Origin: Pimelobacter simplex
Lineage (GTDB): Bacteria; Actinomycetota; Actinomycetes; Propionibacteriales; Nocardioidaceae
DNA: 57,942 bases
Direction of reading: 5' to 3'
Assembly (NCBI GenBank): GCA_016803235.1
Contig: JADCLI010000038.1
Location: forward strand, 1-57,942
The notes under the pieces were generated by a model. That model made no database searches and was not told the origin of the DNA. It worked only from the letters and a program-made list of their open reading frames with translations. Below, piece by piece: positions 17,294-25,540 of this stretch. Each line of letters begins with the position of its first letter. The first letter of the stretch is position 1. Made by a program: the position numbers and the translations under genes.

Positions 17294-18748
17294 TCAGGCC
17301 GAGAATTCCAGGGACTCGTCCTCGACCGGCTTGCGGAAGACGAGCACGTCCTTGAAGTAGTTCATCTTCAGCCGCCACGGGAAGGTGGCGCCCTGCTTGG
17401 GCAGCGAGTCGATCGAGCGCATGACGTAGCCGGCCTCGAAGTCGAGGAAGGGCTCCTCGGCGACCGACGGGTCGCGGCGCGGGACGACGATGCGGCTGCC
17501 GGTCTCGTCCATGCGCTTGAGCAGCTTGACGACGTACTCGCACACCAGGTCGGCCTTGAGCGTCCAGGACGCGTTGGTGTAGCCGATGATGAAGGCGAAG
17601 TTCGGGATCTCGCTGAGCATCAGGCCCTTGTAGGCCATGGTCTCGGACGGAGCGACCTTGGTGCCGTCGACGCCGAGGGTGGCGCCGCCGAAGATCTGCA
17701 GGTTCAGGCCGGTGGCGGTGATGATGATGTCCGCCTCCAGCTCCTTGCCCGACTTCAGCAGGATGCCCTTCGGCGTGAACCGGTCGATGTGGTCGGTGAC
17801 GATGTCGACGGTGTGGTGGCGCAGCGCCTTGAACAGATCCCCGCCGGGGACGGCGCACAGGCGCTGGTCCCACGGGTCGTACGGCGGCTTGAAGTGCTCG
17901 TCGAAGCTGACGTCGTCGGGCAGCTGGCGCTCGAGGAGCTTGCGCAGCAGCGCGCGTGACTCCTTGGGCCGGGCCTGGCAGAACTCGTAGAACGCGATCC
18001 GGCTGGTGAGGTAGCGGGTGCGGACCAGCTTCTGGGCCAGCTTGTCGGGCAGTCGGCGGTACATCTCGGCCGAGACCCTGTCGTACGTCGGCTGGCTGAT
18101 GATGTACGTCGGCGTGCGCTGCAGCATGGTGACGTGCCCGGCGCCCGAGCCGGCCAGCGCGGGGATCAGGGTCACCGCGGTGGCGCCGGAGCCGATCACG
18201 ACGACCCGCTTGCCGGCGTAGTCGAGGTCCTCGGGCCAGTGCTGCGGGTGGATGATCTGGCCCTCGAAGTCCTCGGACCCGGCGAAGGTCGGGGTGAAGC
18301 CCTCGTCGTAGCGGTAGTAGCCGGAGGTCGACCACAGGAAGCTCGCGGTCAGCTCGACCGTCTCGCCGGTGTCGGTGCGCTCGACGCTCACCGTCCACCG
18401 GGCGTCCTCGGTGGAGAACTCCGCGTGCACCAGCTTGTGGTGGTAGCGGATGTGCCGGTCGATGCCGTTCTCGGCCGCCGCCTCCTTGAGGTAGGCGAGG
18501 ATGTCGGGCCCGTCGACGATCGCCTTGGTGCCCTTCCACGGCTTCCAGCCGAAGCCGAGGGTGTGCATGTCGGAGTCGGAGCGGATGCCGGGGTAGCGGA
18601 ACAGGTCCCACGTGCCACCGAGGGAGTCGCGCATCTCGAGGACGGCGTACGACTTGTCGGGGAACGCCTTGGTGACGTGGTAGGCCGCGTCGATGCCGGA
18701 CAGGCCGGCGCCGATGATCAGCACGTCGAGGTGCGTGGTGTCGCTCAT
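17294..18748 (-). CDS. EthA-like Baeyer-Villiger/flavin monooxygenase
   Basis: A 484-residue FAD/NADPH-dependent monooxygenase that inserts oxygen into ketones or S-oxidises thioamide-type compounds. It closely follows mycobacterial EthA along its length: FAD-binding IIGAGLSGIDAA (residues 11-22), the GGTWDLFRYPG loop, the Baeyer-Villiger fingerprint FEGQIIHPQHWP (161-172), the second dinucleotide site VVVIGSGATA (183-191) and the C-terminal GYTNASWTLKADLV. Its ATG directly abuts the stop of the TetR gene (TGA then ATG), so it is the last gene of the four-gene oxygenase operon. The natural substrate is unknown; a ketone produced by the upstream diiron oxygenase is possible but speculative. 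Confidence 0.92.
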   Translation of the reverse strand: MSDTTHLDVLIIGAGLSGIDAAYHVTKAFPDKSYAVLEMRDSLGGTWDLFRYPGIRSDSDMHTLGFGWKPWKGTKAIVDGPDILAYLKEAAAENGIDRHIRYHHKLVHAEFSTEDARWTVSVERTDTGETVELTASFLWSTSGYYRYDEGFTPTFAGSEDFEGQIIHPQHWPEDLDYAGKRVVVIGSGATAVTLIPALAGSGAGHVTMLQRTPTYIISQPTYDRVSAEMYRRLPDKLAQKLVRTRYLTSRIAFYEFCQARPKESRALLRKLLERQLPDDVSFDEHFKPPYDPWDQRLCAVPGGDLFKALRHHTVDIVTDHIDRFTPKGILLKSGKELEADIIITATGLNLQIFGGATLGVDGTKVAPSETMAYKGLMLSEIPNFAFIIGYTNASWTLKADLVCEYVVKLLKRMDETGSRIVVPRRDPSVAEEPFLDFEAGYVMRSIDSLPKQGATFPWRLKMNYFKDVLVFRKPVEDESLEFSA

Positions 18749-19456
18749 TCAGGCTTCCTTGAAGTTGAGGAGCTGCTCGACCGGGAGGTCGGGCACCTCG
18801 ATCCTGCGGGACGCTGCGAGACCCTCGATCTGCAGCCAGGTCACGTCGGCGAGCAGCCGGGTGAACGCGGGGGCCGGGGGGAGGAGCTCGTCGCGCGAGC
18901 TCCAGCTGCGCACGGCGGCCATGACACCGCCGACGAGCAGGAAGACGTACGGCGTGAGCGCGTTGCGGTCGTCGTCGCCGACCTCGGCGTCGAGGATCGC
19001 GAGGAAGCCGCCGATGACGAGCTCGATCTGCTCGGCGATCTGGCCGATCGCGACGTCGAGCGGCTTGGAGGCCGCGCCGGCGATGTCGCGCTCGGCGAAG
19101 CGCATCAGGGCGACGTTGTCGGCCCCCCAGCCGACGTACGCGGCGATGATCCGGTGCACGATCTCGCGCGGGGTGCCTTCGAGGGTGACCGCGGCGAGCA
19201 GCAGCTCACCGGCGCGGTTGCAGATCTCCTGCTGGATGGCGACGTCGAGGTCGGTGCGGTCCTCGAAGTAGCGGTAGAGCACGGTGCGGTGGACCGACGC
19301 CTCGTCGGCGATCTTCTGGACGCTGAGCTCGGCTCCGGGCTCGTCGCGCGCGAGCACGGTGAGCGCGGCCTCGATCACGGCCTGGCGGCGGTCGGCGTTG
19401 TGCTGCTGCCACCGACGCTTGCGCCCGTCCGTCTGATCCCGCTTCGGCGTCCCCAT
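18749..19456 (-). CDS. TetR-family transcriptional regulator
   Basis: A 235-residue regulator with an N-terminal TetR helix-turn-helix (LSVQKIADEASVHRTVLYRY, after RRQAVIEAALTVLARDE) and a helical ligand-binding C-terminal domain. ATG 19456 follows AGGAGGTG at about 6 nt. It is embedded in the operon between fprB and the EthA-like gene and probably controls the operon from the inverted repeats at 22215-22250 (inference). The strongly charged N-terminus (RKRRWQQHNADRRQ) is usual for the group. The ligand is probably a substrate or product of the oxygenases. Confidence 0.9.
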   Translation of the reverse strand: MGTPKRDQTDGRKRRWQQHNADRRQAVIEAALTVLARDEPGAELSVQKIADEASVHRTVLYRYFEDRTDLDVAIQQEICNRAGELLLAAVTLEGTPREIVHRIIAAYVGWGADNVALMRFAERDIAGAASKPLDVAIGQIAEQIELVIGGFLAILDAEVGDDDRNALTPYVFLLVGGVMAAVRSWSSRDELLPPAPAFTRLLADVTWLQIEGLAASRRIEVPDLPVEQLLNFKEA

Positions 19457-19476
19457 GCCGACACCTCCTGCGATCC

Positions 19477-21171
19477 TCACGATGTCAGCGACACGGTACG
19501 CCGCAGCAGCCCGCGGCGACGTACGGCCGGGGGCGCGGCGACCGAGCGCTGCTCGGCGACATCGGTGATCTTGGCGCGGGGCCGGCCGGCCTGCGCGCCG
19601 CGCTCGCGCTCGGCGGCGTCGAGGCGCTGCCAGGCGGCGAGGTCGGCGGCGTCGGCGTGCCGCTCGGCGACGAGCGCCGCGATGGCGGTCGCTGTGCCGG
19701 TGGGTGCGGGCAGGCCGGCGTCGAGGTCGTCGAGGAGGGTCTCGACGGTCTCCTGGGCGTCGGTCTTGTTGGTGCCGATGAAGCCGACCGGGCCGCGCTT
19801 GATCCAGCCCACGACGTAGACGCCGGGCTCGACGCGGCCCTGGTGGTTGGGCACCGTGGCGGTCCGCTCGTCGAACGGCAGCCCGGCGACCGGGGTGCCG
19901 CGGTGGCCGACCGAGCGGACGACCAGGCCGGCGTCGAGGACGAAGGTGTCGTCGGTGGCCTCGGCGCGAACCGTCCCGTCGGCCTGCTCGACCAGTCGGT
20001 TGCGGGCGACCCGGACGCCGGTGACCCGGCCGTCCGCGCCCAGGACCTCGACGGGGGAGACCGCGAAGCTGAGCACGATCCGCCGCTTCGGGCCGTCGGC
20101 GGCGAGCGGGCGCTCGGCGAGCTCGCGCAGCAGCGTGCTGCGCTGGTCGTCGCCGGTGAGCAGGGCGGGGTCGACGTCGACGACCACGTCGACGTCGTCG
20201 AGCGCCGCCAGGCCGATCAGCTCGGGGACGGTGAACGCCGCCTGGGCCGGGCCGCGGCGGCCCAGGACGACCACCTCGCGCACGTTGCTCGCGCGCAGCT
20301 GGTCGAGCGGCCCGGGCGCCAGGTCGGTGCGCTCGAGGACCTCGACCGGGCGGGCCAGGACCCGCGCCACGTCGAGGGCGACGTTGCCGTTGCCGACGAC
20401 GACCGCGCGACCCGACGGGTTGGAGATCGCGCCGAGCGGCACGTCGAGCTGCTGCTGCTCGGGATGGCCGTTGTACCAGCCGACCAGCGCGGTCGCCGGG
20501 ACCGAACCGGCGAGGTCCTCGCCGGGGATGGCGAGGCTGCGGTCGGCGGAGGCGCCGACGGCGTACACGACGGCGTCGTAGTGAGCCCGCAGGTCGGCGA
20601 GCGTGATGCCACCGTCCGTGCCGACCTCGACGTCGAGGAAGTAGCGGAACCGCGGCTGCCGCTCGATCGCCTCGAACAGCCGGGTCACGATCTTCGTCGA
20701 GGCGTGGTCCGGGGCGACGCCGTGCCGGACCAGGCCGTACGGCGTCCGCAGCCGGTCGTAGACGTCGACGCCGCCGACCTCGGGGTGCTTGAGCAGCTCG
20801 TCGGCCGTGTAGAGCCCCGCCGGGCCGGCGCCGATCACCGCGACCCGGAACGGACCGGTCCGGGTGAGCCGGCGCTGCGGCGGCACGAGGGCGACCGGGG
20901 TGCGGTCGGCGTGCGGGAAGGCGTCGTAGTACGCCGCGTTGAGCTCGAGGAAGGGCAGCTGCTTCGTCGTCAGCGCAGCGTCCGGCACCATCGCCCCGAC
21001 CGGGCACGCCGTCGCACAGGCGCCGCAGCCCACGCAGGCGGTCGCGTCGACGTACACCATCTCGGTGGTGCCGAAGCCGGGCTCACCCGGCGCGGGGTGG
21101 ATGCAGTTGACCGGGCAGGCGACGACGCACGAGGCATCGGCGCAGCACGACTGCGTGACGACGTACGCCAT
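19477..21171 (-). CDS. fprB: Ferredoxin/ferredoxin-NADP reductase with fused ferredoxin domain (FprB-type)
   Basis: A 564-residue electron-transfer protein. Residues ~1-65 are a bacterial-type ferredoxin with two cysteine clusters (CCADASCVVACPVNC and CVGCGACATACPVGA). The rest is an adrenodoxin-reductase-like flavoprotein with FAD-binding VAVIGAGPAGLYTADELL, NADPH-binding VVVGNGNVALDVARVLAR and the C-terminal GWIKRGPVGFIGTNK. This is the FprB layout known from mycobacteria. It starts 3 nt after the diiron oxygenase stop, so it very likely supplies that enzyme (and perhaps others) with electrons from NAD(P)H. Confidence 0.94.
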   Translation of the reverse strand: MAYVVTQSCCADASCVVACPVNCIHPAPGEPGFGTTEMVYVDATACVGCGACATACPVGAMVPDAALTTKQLPFLELNAAYYDAFPHADRTPVALVPPQRRLTRTGPFRVAVIGAGPAGLYTADELLKHPEVGGVDVYDRLRTPYGLVRHGVAPDHASTKIVTRLFEAIERQPRFRYFLDVEVGTDGGITLADLRAHYDAVVYAVGASADRSLAIPGEDLAGSVPATALVGWYNGHPEQQQLDVPLGAISNPSGRAVVVGNGNVALDVARVLARPVEVLERTDLAPGPLDQLRASNVREVVVLGRRGPAQAAFTVPELIGLAALDDVDVVVDVDPALLTGDDQRSTLLRELAERPLAADGPKRRIVLSFAVSPVEVLGADGRVTGVRVARNRLVEQADGTVRAEATDDTFVLDAGLVVRSVGHRGTPVAGLPFDERTATVPNHQGRVEPGVYVVGWIKRGPVGFIGTNKTDAQETVETLLDDLDAGLPAPTGTATAIAALVAERHADAADLAAWQRLDAAERERGAQAGRPRAKITDVAEQRSVAAPPAVRRRGLLRRTVSLTS

Positions 21172-21174
21172 GGC

Positions 21175-22179
21175 TCAGACCGCGGCGGACTTGGGCTCGC
21201 TGCGGAAGCGCGAGGGGCTGCCGTGGATGCCGAGGGCGCGCCACACGAGGCGGGAGACCCTGTTCATCAGGCCGAGCTCCTCGGCGAGCATCCGCACGTC
21301 GCCGAAGGTGTCGCGCAGCAGCTTCTGGGACTTCTCCGACTTCCAGTAGACCTCGCGCATGACCTCCTTGGGGATGCCGAGGTCCTTCTGCATCTGCTTG
21401 GTCGGCTTCATGATCACGTCGCACAGCACGCGCATGATGACCGGGTAGGCGAGCGAGAGGCCGAATCGCTGCAGCGTGCCGTAGTCCTTGGAGCGCTCGA
21501 CCAGGTAGGTGTGCGCGAAGCCGATGTGGCGGGCCTCCTCGGCGACGTGGATCTGCATCACGCGGGTCACGATCGGGTGCAGCTCGTGGCCCGAGCGCAG
21601 CACCGACTTCTGCAGGTAGTCGATCGGCTCCTCGCCGGCGAGGATGCCGAAGAAGAAGATGTTGGGCAGCGGGCCGCCGGCCAGGCACAGGAACGGCGCG
21701 ACCTTGATGAACCAGCCCGGGCCGCCCTTCACGTCGACGCCGATCCGGTTCACACCCTCCTGGAACATCTGGGTGTGGTGGCACTCCTCGGTCACCTCGT
21801 GCGTGGAGTAGCGGAACTCCGCACGGTTGTTGCCCATCGGGATGAGGTGGCTCATGATGCCGCCGATCAGGACCTGCTCGAACTGCAGGCCGACCTTCAT
21901 GATGTTGGCGAGTCGGTACTGGCCGACCTCGATCTGCCGCTCGAGGGGCAGCGACTTGTACCAGTCGGTGCCGCCCAGCGAGTCGATCTCCGGCAGCACC
22001 CAGCGCGGGTCGTTCGGGACGACCTCGAACTCGGGGCTGTCCCAGGCGATGTCGAGGAAGGCGTCGAAGTGCTGGTGGACCGATGCCTCGGACAGCACGC
22101 GCAGCGTGTCCTGGTAGCTGAGCCCGGCGAGGTCGGTCGGGGTCGGGGTGTCAATCGGGGCGTCGGCAGTCGCAGTCAT
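21175..22179 (-). CDS. AurF-like diiron oxygenase
   Basis: A 334-residue ferritin-fold diiron oxygenase of the AurF/DUF3066-type group; characterised AurF oxidises aryl amines to nitro compounds, but actinobacterial relatives have varied or unknown substrates. The metal-ligand helices are visible: THEVTEECHHTQMFQE and MQIHVAEEARHIGFAH carry the Glu and ExxH ligands. ATG 22179 follows GAGGA at about 5 nt; an upstream in-frame ATG would run through the operator-like repeats. First gene of the operon with FprB, TetR and the EthA-like enzyme, which gives it both an electron donor and a regulator. Confidence 0.85.
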   Translation of the reverse strand: MTATADAPIDTPTPTDLAGLSYQDTLRVLSEASVHQHFDAFLDIAWDSPEFEVVPNDPRWVLPEIDSLGGTDWYKSLPLERQIEVGQYRLANIMKVGLQFEQVLIGGIMSHLIPMGNNRAEFRYSTHEVTEECHHTQMFQEGVNRIGVDVKGGPGWFIKVAPFLCLAGGPLPNIFFFGILAGEEPIDYLQKSVLRSGHELHPIVTRVMQIHVAEEARHIGFAHTYLVERSKDYGTLQRFGLSLAYPVIMRVLCDVIMKPTKQMQKDLGIPKEVMREVYWKSEKSQKLLRDTFGDVRMLAEELGLMNRVSRLVWRALGIHGSPSRFRSEPKSAAV

Positions 22180-22214
22180 GGGTCCTCGGTCCGTTCTCAT
22201 CATCGAAATCGGGA

Positions 22215-22250
22215 GCATGCACGTTGTTAGCGCAACAACATGTTGCATAC
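22215..22250. promoter_or_regulatory. Clustered inverted repeats in the diiron-oxygenase promoter
   Basis: GTTGTT-AGCGC-AACAAC (22223-22239) overlaps CAACATGTTG (22236-22245), and GCATGCAC to the left mirrors TTGCATAC to the right. This AT-richer patch lies 36-70 nt upstream of ATG 22179 and is the likely promoter/operator, probably bound by the operon's TetR. From 22251 to 22526 no gene was found; it holds the hairpins at 22442-22483 and 22505-22536. Confidence 0.55.
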
Positions 22251-22441
22251 ATTGACCGGGGTTTTGTCAAGGAAATCGGCGAGAAACGGGACCGTCGCCC
22301 GTGGTCGATGTGACCGGGATCGCAGCACGCGGACGCCGAGGAGGTTGCGCCAGTGACCGTCACGAGACGCCGGGACGGTGCCCGGACGGTGCCGGGGCTC
22401 TCCGGCGTCGGCCGCCGTGCGACGGGCTCGGGTTTCGAGAC

Positions 22442-22483
22442 GCGTCACGACCTCGCTTGCTTCGCGGCGCGAGCTCGTGACGC
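22442..22483. repeat. Intergenic inverted repeat (REP-like)
   Basis: GCGTCACGA (22442-22450) is inverted at TCGTGACGC (22475-22483), with CCTCGC/GCGCGAG pairing inside. It lies in gene-free DNA and resembles the short GC-rich palindromes scattered in actinobacterial intergenic regions. Confidence 0.5.
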
Positions 22484-22504
22484 TCCTCAACCTCCTCGCT
22501 GAAC

Positions 22505-22536
22505 GGGGACTGACCTCGTTCCTCGGTCAGTGCCCC
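22505..22536 (-). terminator. Hairpin at the end of the WXG100 cassette
   Basis: GGGGACTGACC pairs with GGTCAGTGCCCC (one bulge) around the stop codon of the gene ending at 22527. Its position at the operon end supports a terminator for the minus-strand transcript. Confidence 0.6.
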
Positions 22537-23882
22537 GCGCTCGGACGCAGGAAGCCCAGGGCGCGCCAGCGCGCGAGTGCCGCCACCAGGTCGGGGTGGT
22601 CGGCGCGATCGGCGGCCCGGCCGCCGGCGATGAGAGCGGGTACGTCGGGGTCCGCGCCGGCGTCGTACACGATCGTGAGGCGGTTGGCGGCCCCGGCGTT
22701 GATCAGCGAGCCGAGCAGGGCGACCGGATCGCTGCGGTCCTCGAGCGAGAGCACCTGGACGTCGGCCGGGACGACCCCGAGCTGCGTCGAGGGGGCGTCG
22801 GCGGTGACCACCTGGTCGACGACGAAGCCGGGCAGGTCGGCCCGGGTCGCGACCTCGAGCGCGGTGGCGCCGCCGCTGCCGCGGCCGACGAGCATGACGC
22901 GGGCGGGCTCGTCGCCGGGCACGACCGCGGCCGCGAGGGCGCGGACGACGGCGGACGCCTCGCCGGACGCGTCGCCGGAGACCAGGCGGAGCCGGCCGGG
23001 GGCGGGAACGGGGGCGATCGCGTCGGGGAGGAAGGCGACCAGGCGCCCGGGGGCCGCCTCCAGCACCCGGACCGGGCCGTCGTGCTCGCGCGTGAGGATC
23101 GTCATCAGGTCGCCCAGCCCGGTCGGTGCGTCGGCGCGGTCGACGGTGGCCGTCCCGGCGACCGGGTCCGCGACCTCGGCGACCGCTCCGGCGTCGGTGA
23201 GACTGACCGCGACGTCGCGCAGTGCGGCTCCCCAGTCGTCGGGCAGCGGGGCGATCCCGGTGGCGCGCAGGCCGCCGATCCGAGCCGAGCGCCCGGCGTC
23301 GCCCGCCAGCACGCCGGCGGTGAGCAGGCCGCGCATCTGCAGGCTGTCGAGCAGGCCTCCACCGGTGGTGACGTGCTCCATCAGCTCGGGGTTCGCCTCG
23401 GCCAGCTCGCCGAGGTACGCCGCCACGCCGTCGCGGTCGAGCGCGTCGGTCTCGATCAGCCCGGCCGCGACGATCGCGCCGCCGAGGTTGACCTCGGGTG
23501 CGAGATAGCCGATCGCCTTGCCGGCGATCGAGCCGAGGGTCTCGTACGCCGCCGCCTGGAGCTCGTCGATCCAGCGGTAGGTCATCACCGTCGCGCGCAG
23601 CACCAGCGCGTCGGCGTCGAGCTCGATGGACCGGCTGAGCAGACTGCCCTTGCCGGTCGTCGCGGCCCGCACCTCCTCCTCGGCGGTGCTCCACGTGGTG
23701 GGCGAGAGGGGCGCGGAGTCGGCGACGTCGGGATCGGCCAGCACGTCGGCGCCCAGCTGCGACCACTCCCGCATCTGCGCGCCGGCGTCGTCGAACAGGT
23801 CGGCCAGACGCAGCATCTGGTCGTACTTGTCGGCCAGGTCGGCGACCTCGACCGCGGTGAGCGGCTGCTCCTCGGTGCTCAT
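22527..23882 (-). CDS. WXG100-cassette protein with helical N-terminus and degenerate alpha/beta-hydrolase-like C-terminus
   Basis: A 451-residue protein with no signal peptide, not assigned to a named family. Residues ~1-190 are predicted largely helical and resemble the long helical domains that accompany WXG100 proteins. The C-terminal ~200 residues contain ARVMLVGRGSGGATALEVAT, in the place where alpha/beta-hydrolases of type VII loci (DUF1023-like) carry GHSxG; here the nucleophile elbow reads GRGSGG. Its ATG overlaps the preceding gene's stop (ATGA), so it is the last of four coupled genes. It may be a secreted effector or a folding partner; both are inference. Confidence 0.6.
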   Translation of the reverse strand: MSTEEQPLTAVEVADLADKYDQMLRLADLFDDAGAQMREWSQLGADVLADPDVADSAPLSPTTWSTAEEEVRAATTGKGSLLSRSIELDADALVLRATVMTYRWIDELQAAAYETLGSIAGKAIGYLAPEVNLGGAIVAAGLIETDALDRDGVAAYLGELAEANPELMEHVTTGGGLLDSLQMRGLLTAGVLAGDAGRSARIGGLRATGIAPLPDDWGAALRDVAVSLTDAGAVAEVADPVAGTATVDRADAPTGLGDLMTILTREHDGPVRVLEAAPGRLVAFLPDAIAPVPAPGRLRLVSGDASGEASAVVRALAAAVVPGDEPARVMLVGRGSGGATALEVATRADLPGFVVDQVVTADAPSTQLGVVPADVQVLSLEDRSDPVALLGSLINAGAANRLTIVYDAGADPDVPALIAGGRAADRADHPDLVAALARWRALGFLRPSAGH

Positions 23883-24811
23883 CGCCTCACCTCGCCGAGG
23901 ACCGGGGCGACGACGGCCGCCAGCTCGTCGGGGGCGACCGACCGCAGCTCGAGCCGCAGCACGCCGTCGTCGTGGTGGGGGCGCAGGGCGCGCCAGCCGT
24001 CGGCGAGCAGGGTCCAGGACACGACGCCGACCGTGTCGACCTCGGTGCCGGACACGTCGGCGGCCAGCGCCCGCAGCCGGCCGCGAGCCTCGCTCCCGAG
24101 CGCGGCGAGGACACCGACGACGGTGGGGTCGTCCAGGACGCCGTCGGCACCGCGCACGGCGCCGCGGTGCCGGGAGACCAGCACCGGCAGCAGGTCGCCC
24201 CGGCCCGAGCCGCTGGCCTCTGCGGCCGCGTCGGCGAGCTCGAACGGCAGGTCGACGTACGCCGGGACGTCGGAGCCCGCCAGCGCCACCTCCTCCGAGA
24301 TCGCGGCGACGCGGGCGAGCTCGGCCGGCCAGGCGTCGGTGCCGAACCAGCCGACCTCGAACACGATCCCGTCGACGGTGGCCAGCGAGGCGACGGCACT
24401 CCCGCCCTGGCGGTGCCAGACCTTGGCCTGGACACCGCCCATCGCCACGTCGACGTCGACGGCGAAGCGGGGCGAGGCGAGCAGGCCGATCGCCCCGGCC
24501 AGACCGGCGTCCAGCACGCCGTCGACCGTCAGGCCGCGGCGCGCGAGGGCGTCGGAGGGGTCGTGCAGCGCCGCGACCACGGCACGGAAGGCCTGGTCGT
24601 CCAGGGTCGCCGGGCTCTGGCCCAGCCGGGCCTGCATGGCGTCGGCGGTGCTCGGCGCGGCGACCTCGAAGGGCAGCGGTGCGTCGCCGGCCAGCCGGGC
24701 GGCATGCTGGAGCTCGGGCAGGGTCAGCCCGATCCGGCGCGGGGCGGCGGCGAGCGCGTCGCCGCCCGGGTGTGGCGCGGGCGCGCTGGAGGTCAGGTCG
24801 ATGGTCGGCAC
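23879..24811 (-). CDS. EspG-like type VII secretion-associated protein
   Basis: A 310-residue cytosolic protein. Its layout (TLPELQHAARLAG, FEVAAPSTADAMQARLG, then alternating beta strands such as VWHRQGGSAVASLATVDG and a C-terminal VAPDELAAVVAPVLGEVRR) resembles EspG chaperones that hold secretion substrates before export. The similarity is at the level of pattern and context, so the assignment is tentative. GTG 24811 begins 4 nt after the stop of the WXG100-like gene, and its own stop overlaps the next start. A chaperone would fit between the WXG100 protein and the larger protein at 22527. Confidence 0.55.
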   Translation of the reverse strand: MPTIDLTSSAPAPHPGGDALAAAPRRIGLTLPELQHAARLAGDAPLPFEVAAPSTADAMQARLGQSPATLDDQAFRAVVAALHDPSDALARRGLTVDGVLDAGLAGAIGLLASPRFAVDVDVAMGGVQAKVWHRQGGSAVASLATVDGIVFEVGWFGTDAWPAELARVAAISEEVALAGSDVPAYVDLPFELADAAAEASGSGRGDLLPVLVSRHRGAVRGADGVLDDPTVVGVLAALGSEARGRLRALAADVSGTEVDTVGVVSWTLLADGWRALRPHHDDGVLRLELRSVAPDELAAVVAPVLGEVRR

Positions 24812-24815
24812 GGTG

Positions 24816-25268
24816 TCAGCGCTCCAGGCCGGGGACGTCGACGGCGAGCCAGTCGCGGTGCCCGGTGGGCGGTGGGGTGAAGGCGACCAGCGCCTCGTCC
24901 AGCGGGTCGGGGCTGACCTGCAGGCCGTCGCCGACCTCGTTGCGTGCGGCGATGGCGGCGATGCGGGCCCGGGCGTCCGCGACCAGGGCGGTGACCCGCG
25001 CCTCGGTGGCCGCGATCTCCTCGCGGACGGCGTCGACGCTCTCGGCGTGGCCGGCCAGCGCGTCGGCGGCACCGGTGTGGCGCTCGGCCGCGACGCGCAG
25101 GTGGCTGGCGCGGTCGGTCACCCGCTGTCGCATGGCGTCCGCGGCCCGCCCGGTCCAGCCGAGGCCCTCGACCCGGGCGACGAGCTCGTCGGCGAGGGCA
25201 CGTACGTCGGCCCCCTGGTCCCGCAGCTGGGTGGCACGACGCCGGATGATCTCGCTGTCGCCGTACAT
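24816..25268 (-). CDS. WXG100-like small helical protein
   Basis: A 150-residue helical protein of the ESX/WXG100 type. Two predicted long helices flank the WXG turn in VEGLGWTGRAADAMRQRV (about residues 38-55), and the second helix is long (VREEIAATEARVTALVADA). A C-terminal extension of ~50 residues ends DWLAVDVPGLER, longer than the usual ~100-residue WXG100 protein. ATG 25268 was chosen for GGAAGGG upstream; an ATG at 25292 is possible. Exported WXG100 proteins travel as dimers through an ESX apparatus, but no EccC, EccD or mycosin gene is in this window. Confidence 0.68.
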   Translation of the reverse strand: MYGDSEIIRRRATQLRDQGADVRALADELVARVEGLGWTGRAADAMRQRVTDRASHLRVAAERHTGAADALAGHAESVDAVREEIAATEARVTALVADARARIAAIAARNEVGDGLQVSPDPLDEALVAFTPPPTGHRDWLAVDVPGLER

Positions 25269-25298
25269 GAGACGCGCCCTTCCCTCATCCATCGCCGC

Positions 25299-25496
25299 TC
25301 AAACCCGCGACCTGCGGACGCGGCGGGTCGCCAGCTGTGCGGTGACCTCGCCGAGGCCGATCTCGTCGGGGGCATAGCTGTGCAGCTCGCCCGACCTGGT
25401 CAGCCGCAGGACCCGCTGGTCGCCGGCGTCGACCGCGGCCCGGTGCCCGGCGTGGATCGCGTCGTCGCGCCGCTCGAGCTCCCGACGGTCGATCAC
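25299..25496 (-). CDS. Small basic protein starting the WXG100 cassette
   Basis: A 65-residue, charged, soluble protein (IDRRELERRDDAIHAGHRAA, then QRVLRLTRSGELHSYAPDE) with no recognised family. GTG 25496 is preceded by TAGGGT at 6 nt, a strong leaderless -10 arrangement, which makes this the first gene of the cassette. The next gene begins 30 nt downstream. Small proteins are often found beside WXG100 genes; a role in the cassette is inferred only from position. Confidence 0.62.
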   Translation of the reverse strand: MIDRRELERRDDAIHAGHRAAVDAGDQRVLRLTRSGELHSYAPDEIGLGEVTAQLATRRVRRSRV

Positions 25497-25540
25497 CCCG
25501 TCACCCTAACGAGGGCGCGAGGCTCGCCCGGGTCGGACGG

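Noticed and set aside
19657..22230. Long plus-strand open frame opposite fprB and the diiron oxygenase
   Set aside because: Composition of a shadow frame, while both minus-strand proteins have cofactor motifs.
22250..22500. Possible small genes in the gap before the WXG100 cassette
   Set aside because: Short frames here have no start context and lie over promoter repeats and hairpins.
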